Of a stretch of 37,089 nucleotides of DNA, positions 29,418 to 36,698 are shown piece by piece. A program made the translations under genes and the position numbers. The notes beneath the pieces are model-generated. The model made no database searches. It worked only from the letters and a program-made list of their open reading frames with translations, and was not told where the DNA came from. Source of the stretch: Acidimicrobiales bacterium (GTDB lineage: Bacteria > Actinomycetota > Acidimicrobiia > Acidimicrobiales > Bog-793); NCBI GenBank assembly GCA_035533595.1, contig DATLTN010000028.1, positions 1 through 37,089 on the forward strand. Direction: 5' to 3'. The stretch's first letter is position 1. Every line of letters starts with the position of its first letter.

Positions 29418-30935
29418 TCACTTGGTCACCGCGAGCGCAGCGACCATCAACGTCGCGACGGCGGGCCCGGCAACGGTCGCGCCCGTCGACTCGCTGCCGC
29501 AGTTCGAGCCGCTCGAGGGGATGACGGCGGCGACGGCGACGCGCGGGGTGTCGTTCGGGCCCGCCGGACCGGTGGCGATGAGCCAGTTCGCCGAGCAGGC
29601 GCCGTTCGTCTCGGCGGTGCCGGTCTTCGCCGCGATGTCGTCGGCCGTCGGGAAGAGGCCCCTCGCGGTGCCGCTCGCGGCGACGCTCACCATGTCGGTG
29701 CGCACCTGGCTCGCGGTTTGTGAGGAGGTGGCCTGCAGCCAGGGGTGGGGCTGGTAGGAGGAGACGATGCGCCCCGTCTGGTCGACGACGTGGGCCATCA
29801 CGTGCGGCGTCATCATCGTGCCGCCGTCGGCAATCGCCGCGGCGACGAGCACGTTGCCGAGCGCGCTCTGCGCGACGTTGTACTGGCCGATCGCCGAGTA
29901 GCCGGTGAGGGCGTTCGAGACACCGCCGGACTCGAGCTGGTCGAGGGGCGGGAAGACCGAGGGGACGGCGTCGGTGCCGCCGTCGAGGGCGAGGTCGACC
30001 GGGGGGGTCTGGCCGAAGCCGAAGGCCTTCGCCTCGGCGGCGAGGTTGCTCGCCCCGATCGCGACGCCGGCGAGTGCGTAGGCGGTGTCGCAGGAGACGG
30101 TGAGAATGTGGATCAGGTCGCCGCCGCACACCTCGTTGCCGAAGTTGTGCAGGAGCAGGTTCGACTGCGGGAGCTTGGTCTGGGACTCGGTCGGCCAAAC
30201 CATGTTCACGAGCGAGGGGTCGCGGTCGTAGATCGCGGCGGTGGTGATCACCTTCATCGTCGACCCCGGCGCGTAGAGGGCCGCGGTGACCTGGTTGGTG
30301 AGCGGCGCCCCCTGTGCGTTGTGGTTGTTGGCGTAGGTGGTGTAGTCCTGGTTGTACGCCTGCTTGACCTCGGCGGCCGAGTGGCTCGAGAACTGGTTCG
30401 GGTCGAAGGTCGGGTTCCCGTCCATCGCGAGGATGGCGCCCGTGCGGGGGTCGATGGCGATGATCGCGCCGGGGCGGCCGCCGAGCGCCTGCTGGGCGAC
30501 CTTCTGCAGGTCGTCGCGGACGCTGAGGACGACGTTGTCCGTGCCGGGCTGCTCGGTGAGGATCTGATCGAGGCTGTGCGCCTGGATGTCGTGCTGCTGC
30601 AGCTCGTGGTCGTAGAAGCCCTCGACGCCGGTCGCGGCCACGTCCACCGCGTCGTAGTAGCCGGTGACGTCGGCGAAGAGGCGAGCCTCGGGGTAGCTGC
30701 GCTGCTCACCGACGCTGTCGTTCGAGGGGGTGGACTCGGCGACGATCACGCCGTCCGCGGAGACGATGTCCCCGCGGGGCTCGGAGAACGGGTTCTTCGG
30801 GGTCTGGTCGGCCTGCGCGGTGCTCGTCGCGAGGAGGCCCGGTGCCTGCACCACCTGCAGGTTGTTGAGCGCGAGGAAGAGGAGCGCGAAGCAGAGGACG
30901 AAGACGAGGCCGAGGACCCGGATCCGACGGTCCAT
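29418..30935 (-). CDS. pbpA: Class B penicillin-binding protein PbpA
   Basis: 505 residues. An N-terminal transmembrane helix (LGLVFVLCFALLFLALNNLQV) is followed by a pedestal starting with PRGDIVSADG and a transpeptidase domain. The catalytic serine is Ser225 in PGSTMK, and KTG is at 437-439 (AAKTGTAE). The second motif is Ser281-Cys-Asp283 instead of the usual SxN (codon GAC checked). It cross-links peptidoglycan in the periplasm. The start follows the pstP stop by 1 nt, so the two are coupled. In other actinobacteria rodA precedes pbpA here; it is absent. Confidence 0.95.
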   Translation of the reverse strand: MDRRIRVLGLVFVLCFALLFLALNNLQVVQAPGLLATSTAQADQTPKNPFSEPRGDIVSADGVIVAESTPSNDSVGEQRSYPEARLFADVTGYYDAVDVAATGVEGFYDHELQQHDIQAHSLDQILTEQPGTDNVVLSVRDDLQKVAQQALGGRPGAIIAIDPRTGAILAMDGNPTFDPNQFSSHSAAEVKQAYNQDYTTYANNHNAQGAPLTNQVTAALYAPGSTMKVITTAAIYDRDPSLVNMVWPTESQTKLPQSNLLLHNFGNEVCGGDLIHILTVSCDTAYALAGVAIGASNLAAEAKAFGFGQTPPVDLALDGGTDAVPSVFPPLDQLESGGVSNALTGYSAIGQYNVAQSALGNVLVAAAIADGGTMMTPHVMAHVVDQTGRIVSSYQPHPWLQATSSQTASQVRTDMVSVAASGTARGLFPTADDIAAKTGTAETNGACSANWLIATGPAGPNDTPRVAVAAVIPSSGSNCGSESTGATVAGPAVATLMVAALAVTK

Positions 30936-30936
30936 C

Positions 30937-32379
30937 TCAGTGCCCCGCCTTCGTACTCGTGGTGGCCGCCTTCGTGGTCGTCGTGGTGGGGCTCTTGGCG
31001 AGCGTCGTCGTCACCGCGCCCGTCGTCGCGGTCGGCGCGAGCGTCGTCACCGGGACGGTTGAGGTCGTCGTCGTGCTCGTCGCGCCGAGGCTCAAGAGGC
31101 CCTGCTCGTTGGTGAGGTTGGAGACGACGGTGCGCGCCCCGTCGTAGGAGGACTCGAGGACCCCCTGCCGGAGGATCGGAAGGTTCGCCGGCAGCACCTG
31201 GGAGGTCATGAGCGGGGTGTCCTCGACGAGCGTCGGGTGGAACCAGAGGAAGCCCCCCGGGCGGCCCTCGAAGATCGCGACGTGGTCGCCGGAGAGGCCC
31301 ACGTAGTAGGTCGCCCGGTTGAACCAGATGACGAAGCCGGCGATCCCGCCGAGGATCGCGATGAGGACGAGGACGAAGAAGGCGACGCGCACCGTCATGA
31401 TCGGCTCGTTGGAACGGCGTGCCGCCCGGCGCTCGTCGCGCGTCGGCTTCGGGGGGCGGGGCCGCTCGGCGCGCGACGGGCGGGGGGGGACCGCCCGCCG
31501 GACCCGCTCGGTCGGCGCGGTGGCGGACGAGTGCAGGCGCGGCTGGGTGGGGACGGCGGTGGTCTCGCCGACGATCCCCTCCGCGCCCTGCGGGACGGGC
31601 ACGGCGACGGCCGCGGCGGCGACGGTGGCCTCGCCCGCCGCGTCGGCGCTGGGTTCCCCGTCGGCTTTGAGGTCGGCGACGACGACGGTGATGTTGTCGC
31701 TCCCGCCGTGCTCGAGTGCCTTCGCGACCAGGCTGTCGGCGGCTGCCTGCGGGTCGCGCTCGTGGGCGAGGACCTCAGCGATCTCCTGCTCGCTGCACTC
31801 GTTGGTGAGCCCGTCGCTGCAGAGCAGTAGCCGGCTGTCGGGGGCGGGGGAGAGGAGCCAGGAGTCGATCTCGACGCCGGGATCGATTCCGAGGGCGCGG
31901 GTGAGGATGTGGCGGTGCGGATGCGTGAGCGCCGCCTCGGGGGTGAGCTCGCCCCGGCGCACCATCTCCTCGACGAGGCTGTGGTCCTCGGTGAGCTGGC
32001 GGAGGCCGCCGTCCTCGAAGAGGTAGGCGCGCGAGTCGCCGACGTTCACGAGCGCGATGCGCGGCTGACCGCCGTTCTCCACGAGTGCGGCGGCGGTGAG
32101 CGTCGTCCCCATGCCTCGCAGTGCCTCGTCCCTCTCGGCGCGGGCAAAGACCTCGCGGTTGGCGACGACGGCCGCGGCGGCGAGCCCCTCGGCGCTGCGG
32201 TCCTGCTCGATGGCGCGGGCGAAGGCCTCCACCGCCGTCGAGGCGGCGATCTCCCCACCGGCGTGGCCGCCCATGCCGTCGGCGACGGCGACCACCCCGG
32301 CGGCGACGAGTGAGCGGTCCTGGTTCGAGGTGCGGACGCGTCCGGCATCGGTTGCCGCTGCGGCGATCAGCCTCGTCAT
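30937..32379 (-). CDS. pstP: PP2C-type phosphatase PstP
   Basis: 480 residues. The cytoplasmic PP2C domain (about 1-240) has VRTSNQD, the metal-binding VADGMGGHAGGE, VGDSRAYLF, LLCSDGLTNE and GGSDNITVVVADL. A Pro/Arg-rich linker (about 300-330) leads to a transmembrane helix (VRVAFFVLVLIAILGGIAGFVIW). An extracellular domain starts ATYYVGLSGDHVAIFEGRPG, and the last 45 residues are a Thr-rich tail. It reverses PknB phosphorylation. It lies 25 bp after fhaB with a GGGGGG Shine-Dalgarno, and its stop abuts pbpA. Confidence 0.95.
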   Translation of the reverse strand: MTRLIAAAATDAGRVRTSNQDRSLVAAGVVAVADGMGGHAGGEIAASTAVEAFARAIEQDRSAEGLAAAAVVANREVFARAERDEALRGMGTTLTAAALVENGGQPRIALVNVGDSRAYLFEDGGLRQLTEDHSLVEEMVRRGELTPEAALTHPHRHILTRALGIDPGVEIDSWLLSPAPDSRLLLCSDGLTNECSEQEIAEVLAHERDPQAAADSLVAKALEHGGSDNITVVVADLKADGEPSADAAGEATVAAAAVAVPVPQGAEGIVGETTAVPTQPRLHSSATAPTERVRRAVPPRPSRAERPRPPKPTRDERRAARRSNEPIMTVRVAFFVLVLIAILGGIAGFVIWFNRATYYVGLSGDHVAIFEGRPGGFLWFHPTLVEDTPLMTSQVLPANLPILRQGVLESSYDGARTVVSNLTNEQGLLSLGATSTTTTSTVPVTTLAPTATTGAVTTTLAKSPTTTTTKAATTSTKAGH

Positions 32380-32404
32380 GGGCCCCCCGCGCGATCGCCC
32401 CGGC

Positions 32405-32860
32405 TCACCGTCGAACTTCCAACAGCGTCCCGCCGACCTTCACCCGGTCGCTCCGCCGAAGGCGGGCGGGGGCCGTCAGCCGCTCGTTGTTCACGTAGGT
32501 GCCGTTCGTCGAGCCGAGGTCCTCGACCCAGACCTCACCGCTGCGGTTGAAGATGCGCGCGTGGACGAGGGAGGCGAAGTTGTCGTCCTCGAGCGCGATC
32601 ACACACCCCGCCGAGCGGCCGATCGTCAGCTCGTCGGCGAGCTCGTAGGTCTGGCCGCGGCGCTCGGGTGGCTCGAGGACGCGCACGTGGGTCGCGAGGT
32701 CGCGCTCGACGCGGCGACCGCTCGCGGCCGCGCGCGCGCCGGCGTCGCTGCGCCGCGAGCGGCGGACGTCGACGAGGACCATGCGCGCCGCGTAGAGGAA
32801 GAACAGCCACAACAGGGCGAGCAGGAAGTACTTGAGGATGTCGAGCAGACCGTGGGACAT
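32405..32860 (-). CDS. fhaB: FHA-domain protein FhaB (FipA)
   Basis: 151 residues. An N-terminal transmembrane helix (LLDILKYFLLALLWLFFLYAARM) is followed by a basic linker and an FHA domain: LTIGRSAGCVIALEDDNFAS, LVHARIF and DLGSTNGTYVNN. FHA domains bind phosphothreonine. In mycobacteria FhaB is a PknA/PknB substrate that links the kinases to division proteins. It begins 6 bp after fhaA stops and is followed by pstP. Confidence 0.94.
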   Translation of the reverse strand: MSHGLLDILKYFLLALLWLFFLYAARMVLVDVRRSRRSDAGARAAASGRRVERDLATHVRVLEPPERRGQTYELADELTIGRSAGCVIALEDDNFASLVHARIFNRSGEVWVEDLGSTNGTYVNNERLTAPARLRRSDRVKVGGTLLEVRR

Positions 32861-32866
32861 GGGTGG

Positions 32867-33526
32867 CTAACGGGGCCGGGACTCGAAGCGGATCGCGGTG
32901 GTTCCGATCATGATCACGTCGCCGTCCTGGAGTCGGTGCTGGCGGACGGGGCTGCCGTTCACCTTCGTGCCGTTGGTCGAGCCGAGGTCGAGGAGGTAGA
33001 CCACCTCGCCGTCCAGCCGGACCTGGGCGTGACGTCGTGAGGCGTTCGGGTCGTTGATCGGGATGGAGCAGTCTGGCAGGCGCCCGATGGTGAGGGTCTC
33101 CTCGCCGATGGCGATGCGCCGGTCGTCCGCCATCACCAGCCAGGCCGCTTGGGTGTCCTCGCCCTCGACGAAGGTGGCATCGATCGAGAAGGTGCTCTTC
33201 GCGAGCCCCTCGTCGGCTTCGATGGTCACCTCGACGGGCCCCATGAAGGCGTAGCTCTCGTTCTTCGCGTGCTCGCGCGCCGCGTCGACGAGCTCGTTGG
33301 CGAGCACTTTCACCAGCCCCCCCAGGCGTGCGTAGTCCTCTTTCGAGAGGTCGACCTCGAAGCAGTTGGGCGCAACGAGGCCGCGCACCGACACCGTCCG
33401 GTGAAGATCCATTTCCCGAGTGAGCCGCCGGCCGACCTCGACCGGCTGCAGCTCTCCTCGAAAGGCCTTCGCGAAGGCCCCCTCGACCAGACGCTCGAGC
33501 CGTTGCTCGAACTTCTCGAGTCCCAT
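32867..33526 (-). CDS. fhaA: FHA-domain protein FhaA (DUF3662), short form
   Basis: 219 residues. The N-terminal DUF3662 domain (GLEKFEQRLERLVEGAFAKAF ... YAFMGPVEVTIEAD) is followed directly by an FHA domain (LTIGRLPDCSIPINDPNASR, RHAQVRL, DLGSTNGTKVNG). M. tuberculosis FhaA is about 527 residues with a long Pro/Gln/Tyr-rich middle, which is missing here. FhaA binds phosphorylated MviN and PknB and helps regulate wall synthesis. It is first in the operon. A TAGTCT box lies 10 nt before ATG without a Shine-Dalgarno. The upstream 69 bp is shared with tRNA-Leu, which is divergent. Confidence 0.93.
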   Translation of the reverse strand: MGLEKFEQRLERLVEGAFAKAFRGELQPVEVGRRLTREMDLHRTVSVRGLVAPNCFEVDLSKEDYARLGGLVKVLANELVDAAREHAKNESYAFMGPVEVTIEADEGLAKSTFSIDATFVEGEDTQAAWLVMADDRRIAIGEETLTIGRLPDCSIPINDPNASRRHAQVRLDGEVVYLLDLGSTNGTKVNGSPVRQHRLQDGDVIMIGTTAIRFESRPR

Positions 33527-33595
33527 GGCGAACGTCAGACTACCTGGACTGCCGGGGTTTTGGTCGCCGTCGACTACCCTGGGTCGCTCAACGCT

Positions 33596-33682
33596 GGGCG
33601 AGTGGCGGAATAGGCAGACGCGCAGGATTCAGGTTCCTGTGTTCGAAAGGACGTGGGGGTTCAAGTCCCCCCTCGCCCACCA
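33596..33682 (+). tRNA. tRNA-Leu (anticodon CAG)
   Basis: 87 nt with encoded CCA. Acceptor GGGCGAG pairs with CTCGCCC and the discriminator is A. Anticodon stem CAGGA/TCCTG surrounds TTCAGGT, giving CAG. A long variable arm (type II tRNA) follows, then T arm GGGGGTTCAAGTCCCCC. A TACCCT -10 candidate lies about 15 nt upstream (33575-33580). Confidence 0.96.
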
Positions 33683-33783
33683 GTGTGATGTCGCGGGGCA
33701 CAGTGCGCACCTCTCGCAGGTTCTCTGGCCGGGCTGTCGAGCTATCGGGAGGCCGCAAAACCCCGGTATCCGCGAGGAATCTC

Positions 33784-33789
33784 TAGCGT
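33784..33789 (+). promoter_or_regulatory. -10 box (TAGCGT) of leaderless coiled-coil gene
   Basis: TAGCGT ends 7 nt before ATG 33797; there is no Shine-Dalgarno. Confidence 0.45.
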
Positions 33790-33796
33790 GAAGAGC

Positions 33797-34096
33797 ATGC
33801 GCACCGGCAGATGGGCCCAGCGGCGACTCGAACGGCGACTCATCCGCGTGCACGCCGAGCTGGACGAGGCGCGCAGCGAGGTCACGGTGGCCGAGGAGCA
33901 GCTGGTCGCCTTCACCGATGATGCCGACGAGGCAAAGGTGCGCTCGCTCGTCAGCGAGAACCGGTTCGACGCGCAGACGGCGGACCATGCGACGCGCCAC
34001 CGGGAGGTGATGCAGCGGGCGCTCGACCATGCGCGTCAACGTGTCGAGGAGCTCGCCGCGACCGAGCTTGAGCTGCTGTCCAAGCTGGAGCCCTGA
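33797..34096 (+). CDS. Small coiled-coil protein, unknown function
   Basis: 99 residues from ATG 33797. GTG 33788 would add three residues but lies within the -10 box. After a basic N-terminus (RTGRWAQRRLERRLIRVH) nearly the whole chain is charged and helical (AELDEARSEVTVAEEQLVAF; HREVMQRALDHARQRVEELA), consistent with a two-segment coiled coil. No transmembrane helix or signal is seen. I do not recognise a characterised family. It follows tRNA-Leu and is transcribed away from the fhaA operon. Confidence 0.7.
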   Translation: MRTGRWAQRRLERRLIRVHAELDEARSEVTVAEEQLVAFTDDADEAKVRSLVSENRFDAQTADHATRHREVMQRALDHARQRVEELAATELELLSKLEP

Positions 34097-34124
34097 CGGC
34101 CGTGCCCTGCTCCGCCCGGCGTGG

Positions 34125-34625
34125 GTGCAGCGGCTGGCGCTGATCGCTCCGCTGCGGCTCGCCGACCACGAAGCCGGGGTCTGGCCCGAGCGGTGCACGG
34201 TGAGCGGCGCGCCGACCACGTCTTGGTCGCCCTCCCGGTGACCGAGCGAGCGGGCTGGCCCTGGCTGCTGCTGCCGATCAGCATCTGGGCCAGTGCTCGT
34301 CGCGCGCCCCTTCGCGAAGGAGGGCTCGGTCGTCCACGTGGCGATCTCTCCTTCGGCCTGGGAGCGGCACCGGCACCGGAGCTGGGCGGTCGTCGCCGTC
34401 GGAGTGGCGGGGATGGCGTTCGGCCTTGTGTTCGGGGGCCTCTCGCTCGCCCTCGTGGTCGCCCTCGTCTGTTTTTCTCTCCACGCCACGGGGGCGAACG
34501 CCGGGTGGCTCTCGGTCAGCAAGGGAGAGGGCCCCTACTTCGTCAGCGGCGCGCACCCGGCCTTCCAAAAGGCAGCGCTCGAGCTCGCCCGACTTGAAGA
34601 CGACGCCCCCGCCACGATCAGGTGA
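34125..34625 (+). pseudogene. Membrane-protein gene with apparent compensating frameshifts
   Basis: From GTG 34125 the frame reads QRLALIAPLRLADHEAGVWP, then ERCTVSGAPTT, and stops at 34241. The +2 frame over about 34212-34290 reads VALPVTERAGWPWLLLPISI, a plausible transmembrane segment. The original frame then resumes with VLVARPFAKEGSVVHVAI, a helix (SWAVVAVGVAGMAFGLVFGG) and SLALVVALVCFS, and a C-terminal WLSVSKGEGPYFVSGAHPAF. Joined, the three pieces make one protein of about 166 residues: Cys motif, helix, loop, helices, C-terminal domain. Two opposite indels, in the genome or the assembly, would explain this. Alternatively only the last part, from about 34284, is translated. Confidence 0.45.
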
Positions 34626-34767
34626 GGGTCGGACCGGGCCGTCTTCCCGTGCCGCGAGCGACCGCCGGGCCGGCGGTCACGCCTCTCGCTGCGGTGGTCG
34701 CGGTGACGTCGGCCTTCGAGACGGCCCCGGCGGTTCTGGCGGTGGAGCGGGGTCGACGCCCTCGGAC

Positions 34768-36129
34768 TCAGTGCGCAGCGTCCAGGCGCCCCCCGTCAAA
34801 GCGGTTGTCGTGGACCTTCGCGTTGACGGCGGGATAGGTCTGAAGGTCGATCGGCGCGAGGAAATTGCCGCCCGGGGCCGTCTGCGGTCCGTAGGCGGTG
34901 TCGGCTCCCCCGACGATCGTCCCGGTGATCGTGTTGTCGTGGATCGTGTCGCTGTTGCCGGTGTCGGCGATGCCGACCTGGTAACCGGTGTAGGCGTTGC
35001 CCGCCGCATCGGTGAACGGGCTGTGGTTCGTCTCGCCGTCGGTCTTGTCGATGCTGTTGCCGTGGATCTCGTTGTCCGTCGGGGTGGTGGCGCTCGCGAC
35101 GCAGTTCGGGTCGGCCGAGTAGTCCCCGATCACCACCCCGCTGTCGTTGTTGGAGAAGGTGTCGTCGTGGACCTTCACTCCGACTGAGAGCGGGTCACCA
35201 CAGCCCCCGTACACGAGGAGGCCAGTCGCCGACGCGAAGCCGCCGGGGCCGGTGTACTCGTTCGCCGCGACGGTGCTGCCGTGCACCTCCCCACCCGCGC
35301 CCCGGCTGATCTGGATGCCGTTCCGGGCGATGAGCGCCGTCTGGCCCCCGCCATTGACGGTGCTCCCGTCGACCTCGACGTTGCTGCCCGGGCCGTCGGC
35401 CGTGATGCCGTTCTTCTGGTAGCCCGACACCGAGGTGCCGCGGACGTTGGCGTCGCCGGCGAAGTTCACGATGTTGAAGCCACCCGAGGCGCCCGACAGG
35501 TTGGGCCAGTACCGGCGACCGATCTCGATGCCCACCCCGTACTGGCAGCCGCCGAGACTCGCCTGCGAAGCGGCCCCGATGTTCTGGACGACGTCGTTGT
35601 CAAGCGATAGGTGCCCCGGGTCGCCGGAAGCGACCTGCAGCACGCCGTAGTCGTCGCCACCGCAGCCGGTGTTCTGGAACGGCCCGGAGATCGTGAGGCC
35701 GCTGATCTCGACGTTGTCGTCGCCGATCACCGTCACCACGGCGTTCGGCGTCTGCAGCCCCTGATCGGAGAAGAACGTCGTCGGCGCGGCAGCAGATGCC
35801 GGCGCGACGATCGAGGCTCCCGCGTCTCCCGTCAGCTCGAGCGCCTTGTCCTCGATCGCGACGCTCTCGACGAAGGGCGTTGTCCCGCAGAGGTACACCT
35901 TGGCGCCTTCACGAGCGGCCGTGACAGCGGCCTCGACGCTCGTGTACGCGGCGGTCGCGCAGTTCCGGTCCGTTGCGGAGGGCGTTGCCGAAGCGCTCAC
36001 ATACAGCACGCGGTCGTCCCCGTGTCCGTGAGAGGACTCGGCCCCCGCGGGAGCGCCCGCGATGAGCACGGCGGCGGGGAGGGCCAACAGGGCGACGGAT
36101 CGTCCCAGCAACCTGCGGCACATGGGCAT
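34768..36129 (-). CDS. Secreted right-handed parallel beta-helix protein
   Basis: 453 residues from ATG 36129, with GGGGGAG 7 nt upstream. The signal peptide has core SVALLALPAAVLIAGAPAGA. The N-terminal TSVEAAVTAAREGAKVYLC segment is typical of beta-helix proteins, followed by many short repeats of the form xVxGxTVxxN (DDNVEISGLTISG, ANVRGTSVSGYQKNGI, GEVHGSTVAANEYTG, VKVHDDTFSNNDSGVVIGD, NEIHGNSIDKTD, DTIHDNTITGTIVGG, AKVHDNRFDGG). Six or more cysteines could pair outside the cell. Such folds occur in polysaccharide lyases, adhesins and NosD-like proteins. No catalytic residues can be assigned, so function is open. A TATAAG -10 candidate (minus strand, 36174-36179) gives a leader of about 40 nt. 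Confidence 0.85.
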   Translation of the reverse strand: MPMCRRLLGRSVALLALPAAVLIAGAPAGAESSHGHGDDRVLYVSASATPSATDRNCATAAYTSVEAAVTAAREGAKVYLCGTTPFVESVAIEDKALELTGDAGASIVAPASAAAPTTFFSDQGLQTPNAVVTVIGDDNVEISGLTISGPFQNTGCGGDDYGVLQVASGDPGHLSLDNDVVQNIGAASQASLGGCQYGVGIEIGRRYWPNLSGASGGFNIVNFAGDANVRGTSVSGYQKNGITADGPGSNVEVDGSTVNGGGQTALIARNGIQISRGAGGEVHGSTVAANEYTGPGGFASATGLLVYGGCGDPLSVGVKVHDDTFSNNDSGVVIGDYSADPNCVASATTPTDNEIHGNSIDKTDGETNHSPFTDAAGNAYTGYQVGIADTGNSDTIHDNTITGTIVGGADTAYGPQTAPGGNFLAPIDLQTYPAVNAKVHDNRFDGGRLDAAH

Positions 36130-36173
36130 AGCTGCTCCCCCAGTCCGGGCCGCCCGGCTCCGCCGCGGCGTGC

Positions 36174-36179
36174 CTTATA
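36174..36179 (-). promoter_or_regulatory. -10 box (TATAAG) of the beta-helix gene
   Basis: TATAAG on the minus strand, with a weak CTTCAC -35 candidate 16 nt upstream, lies 45 nt before the ATG at 36129. Confidence 0.4.
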
Positions 36180-36342
36180 TGGTGCTCCTTCGGGGGTGAA
36201 GCTACTCAGCCGCTCGAGGCGCCCGCAAGCGTCGCAGCACGCGAAAGACGACCGTTCACCCTCTACGATGACTCCGCACAGCTGGCGGGGAGGCCCTGGT
36301 GAGGGTTTCGACCAGGCTCCTGTCCCAGTGGCCCGCCCACAT

Positions 36343-36417
36343 GCCCGGGTAGCTCAGTGGTAGAGCAGCGCACTCGTAATGCGCAGGTCGTCGGTTCAAT
36401 CCCGACCCCGGGCTCCA
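36343..36417 (+). tRNA. tRNA-Thr (anticodon CGT)
   Basis: 75 nt with encoded CCA. Acceptor GCCCGGG pairs with CCCGGGC and the discriminator is U. D arm is GTAGCTCAGTGGTAGAGC. Anticodon stem GCGCA/TGCGC surrounds CTCGTAA, giving CGT. T arm is GTCGGTTCAATCCCGAC. Confidence 0.96.
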
Positions 36418-36452
36418 CAAAGTAGCTGCTGGACAACGATTTCTCTCCCCCA

Positions 36453-36502
36453 ACCCTGTATCGAGTTGGCTCAGTTTCGAGAAGTTGGCGCGATACAGGG
36501 TT
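36453..36502. repeat. Perfect 12-bp inverted repeat downstream of tRNA-Thr
   Basis: aaccctgtatcg (36453-36464) and cgatacagggtt (36491-36502) are exact complements around a 26-bp centre. Starting 36 bp after a tRNA 3' end, they could be element ends, a recombinase site or a terminator. Confidence 0.6.
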
Positions 36503-36663
36503 CCGACGCATTGCGAACGGAACGCTTGGTCGGTCGAGGCGCACGCGCGAGTCGATCAGGACGCCGTGCCTGTCCTCGAGCCGAGCACCCAGTCGTAGCG
36601 TGGAAGGCTGGCTTTGTAGCGCAGGAAGGGCCCATTTGCAGCGTCGAGACCTGCTCAGTTGTA

Positions 36664-36689
36664 GCGGGAGGCGTGCAAACCCCTCCCGC
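36664..36689 (+). terminator. Terminator-like hairpin
   Basis: gcgggagg (36664-36671) pairs with cctcccgc (36682-36689), with a 10-nt loop, followed by a short mixed pyrimidine stretch. It may end transcription from the tRNA-Thr side before the IS. Confidence 0.4.
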
Positions 36690-36698
36690 CTCTTAGTT

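Noticed and set aside
33629-34522. Minus-strand open frame starting ARGDLNPH near tRNA-Leu
   Set aside because: The N-terminal-like WWARGDLNPHVLSNTG stretch is the reverse translation of tRNA-Leu, a well-known spurious annotation.
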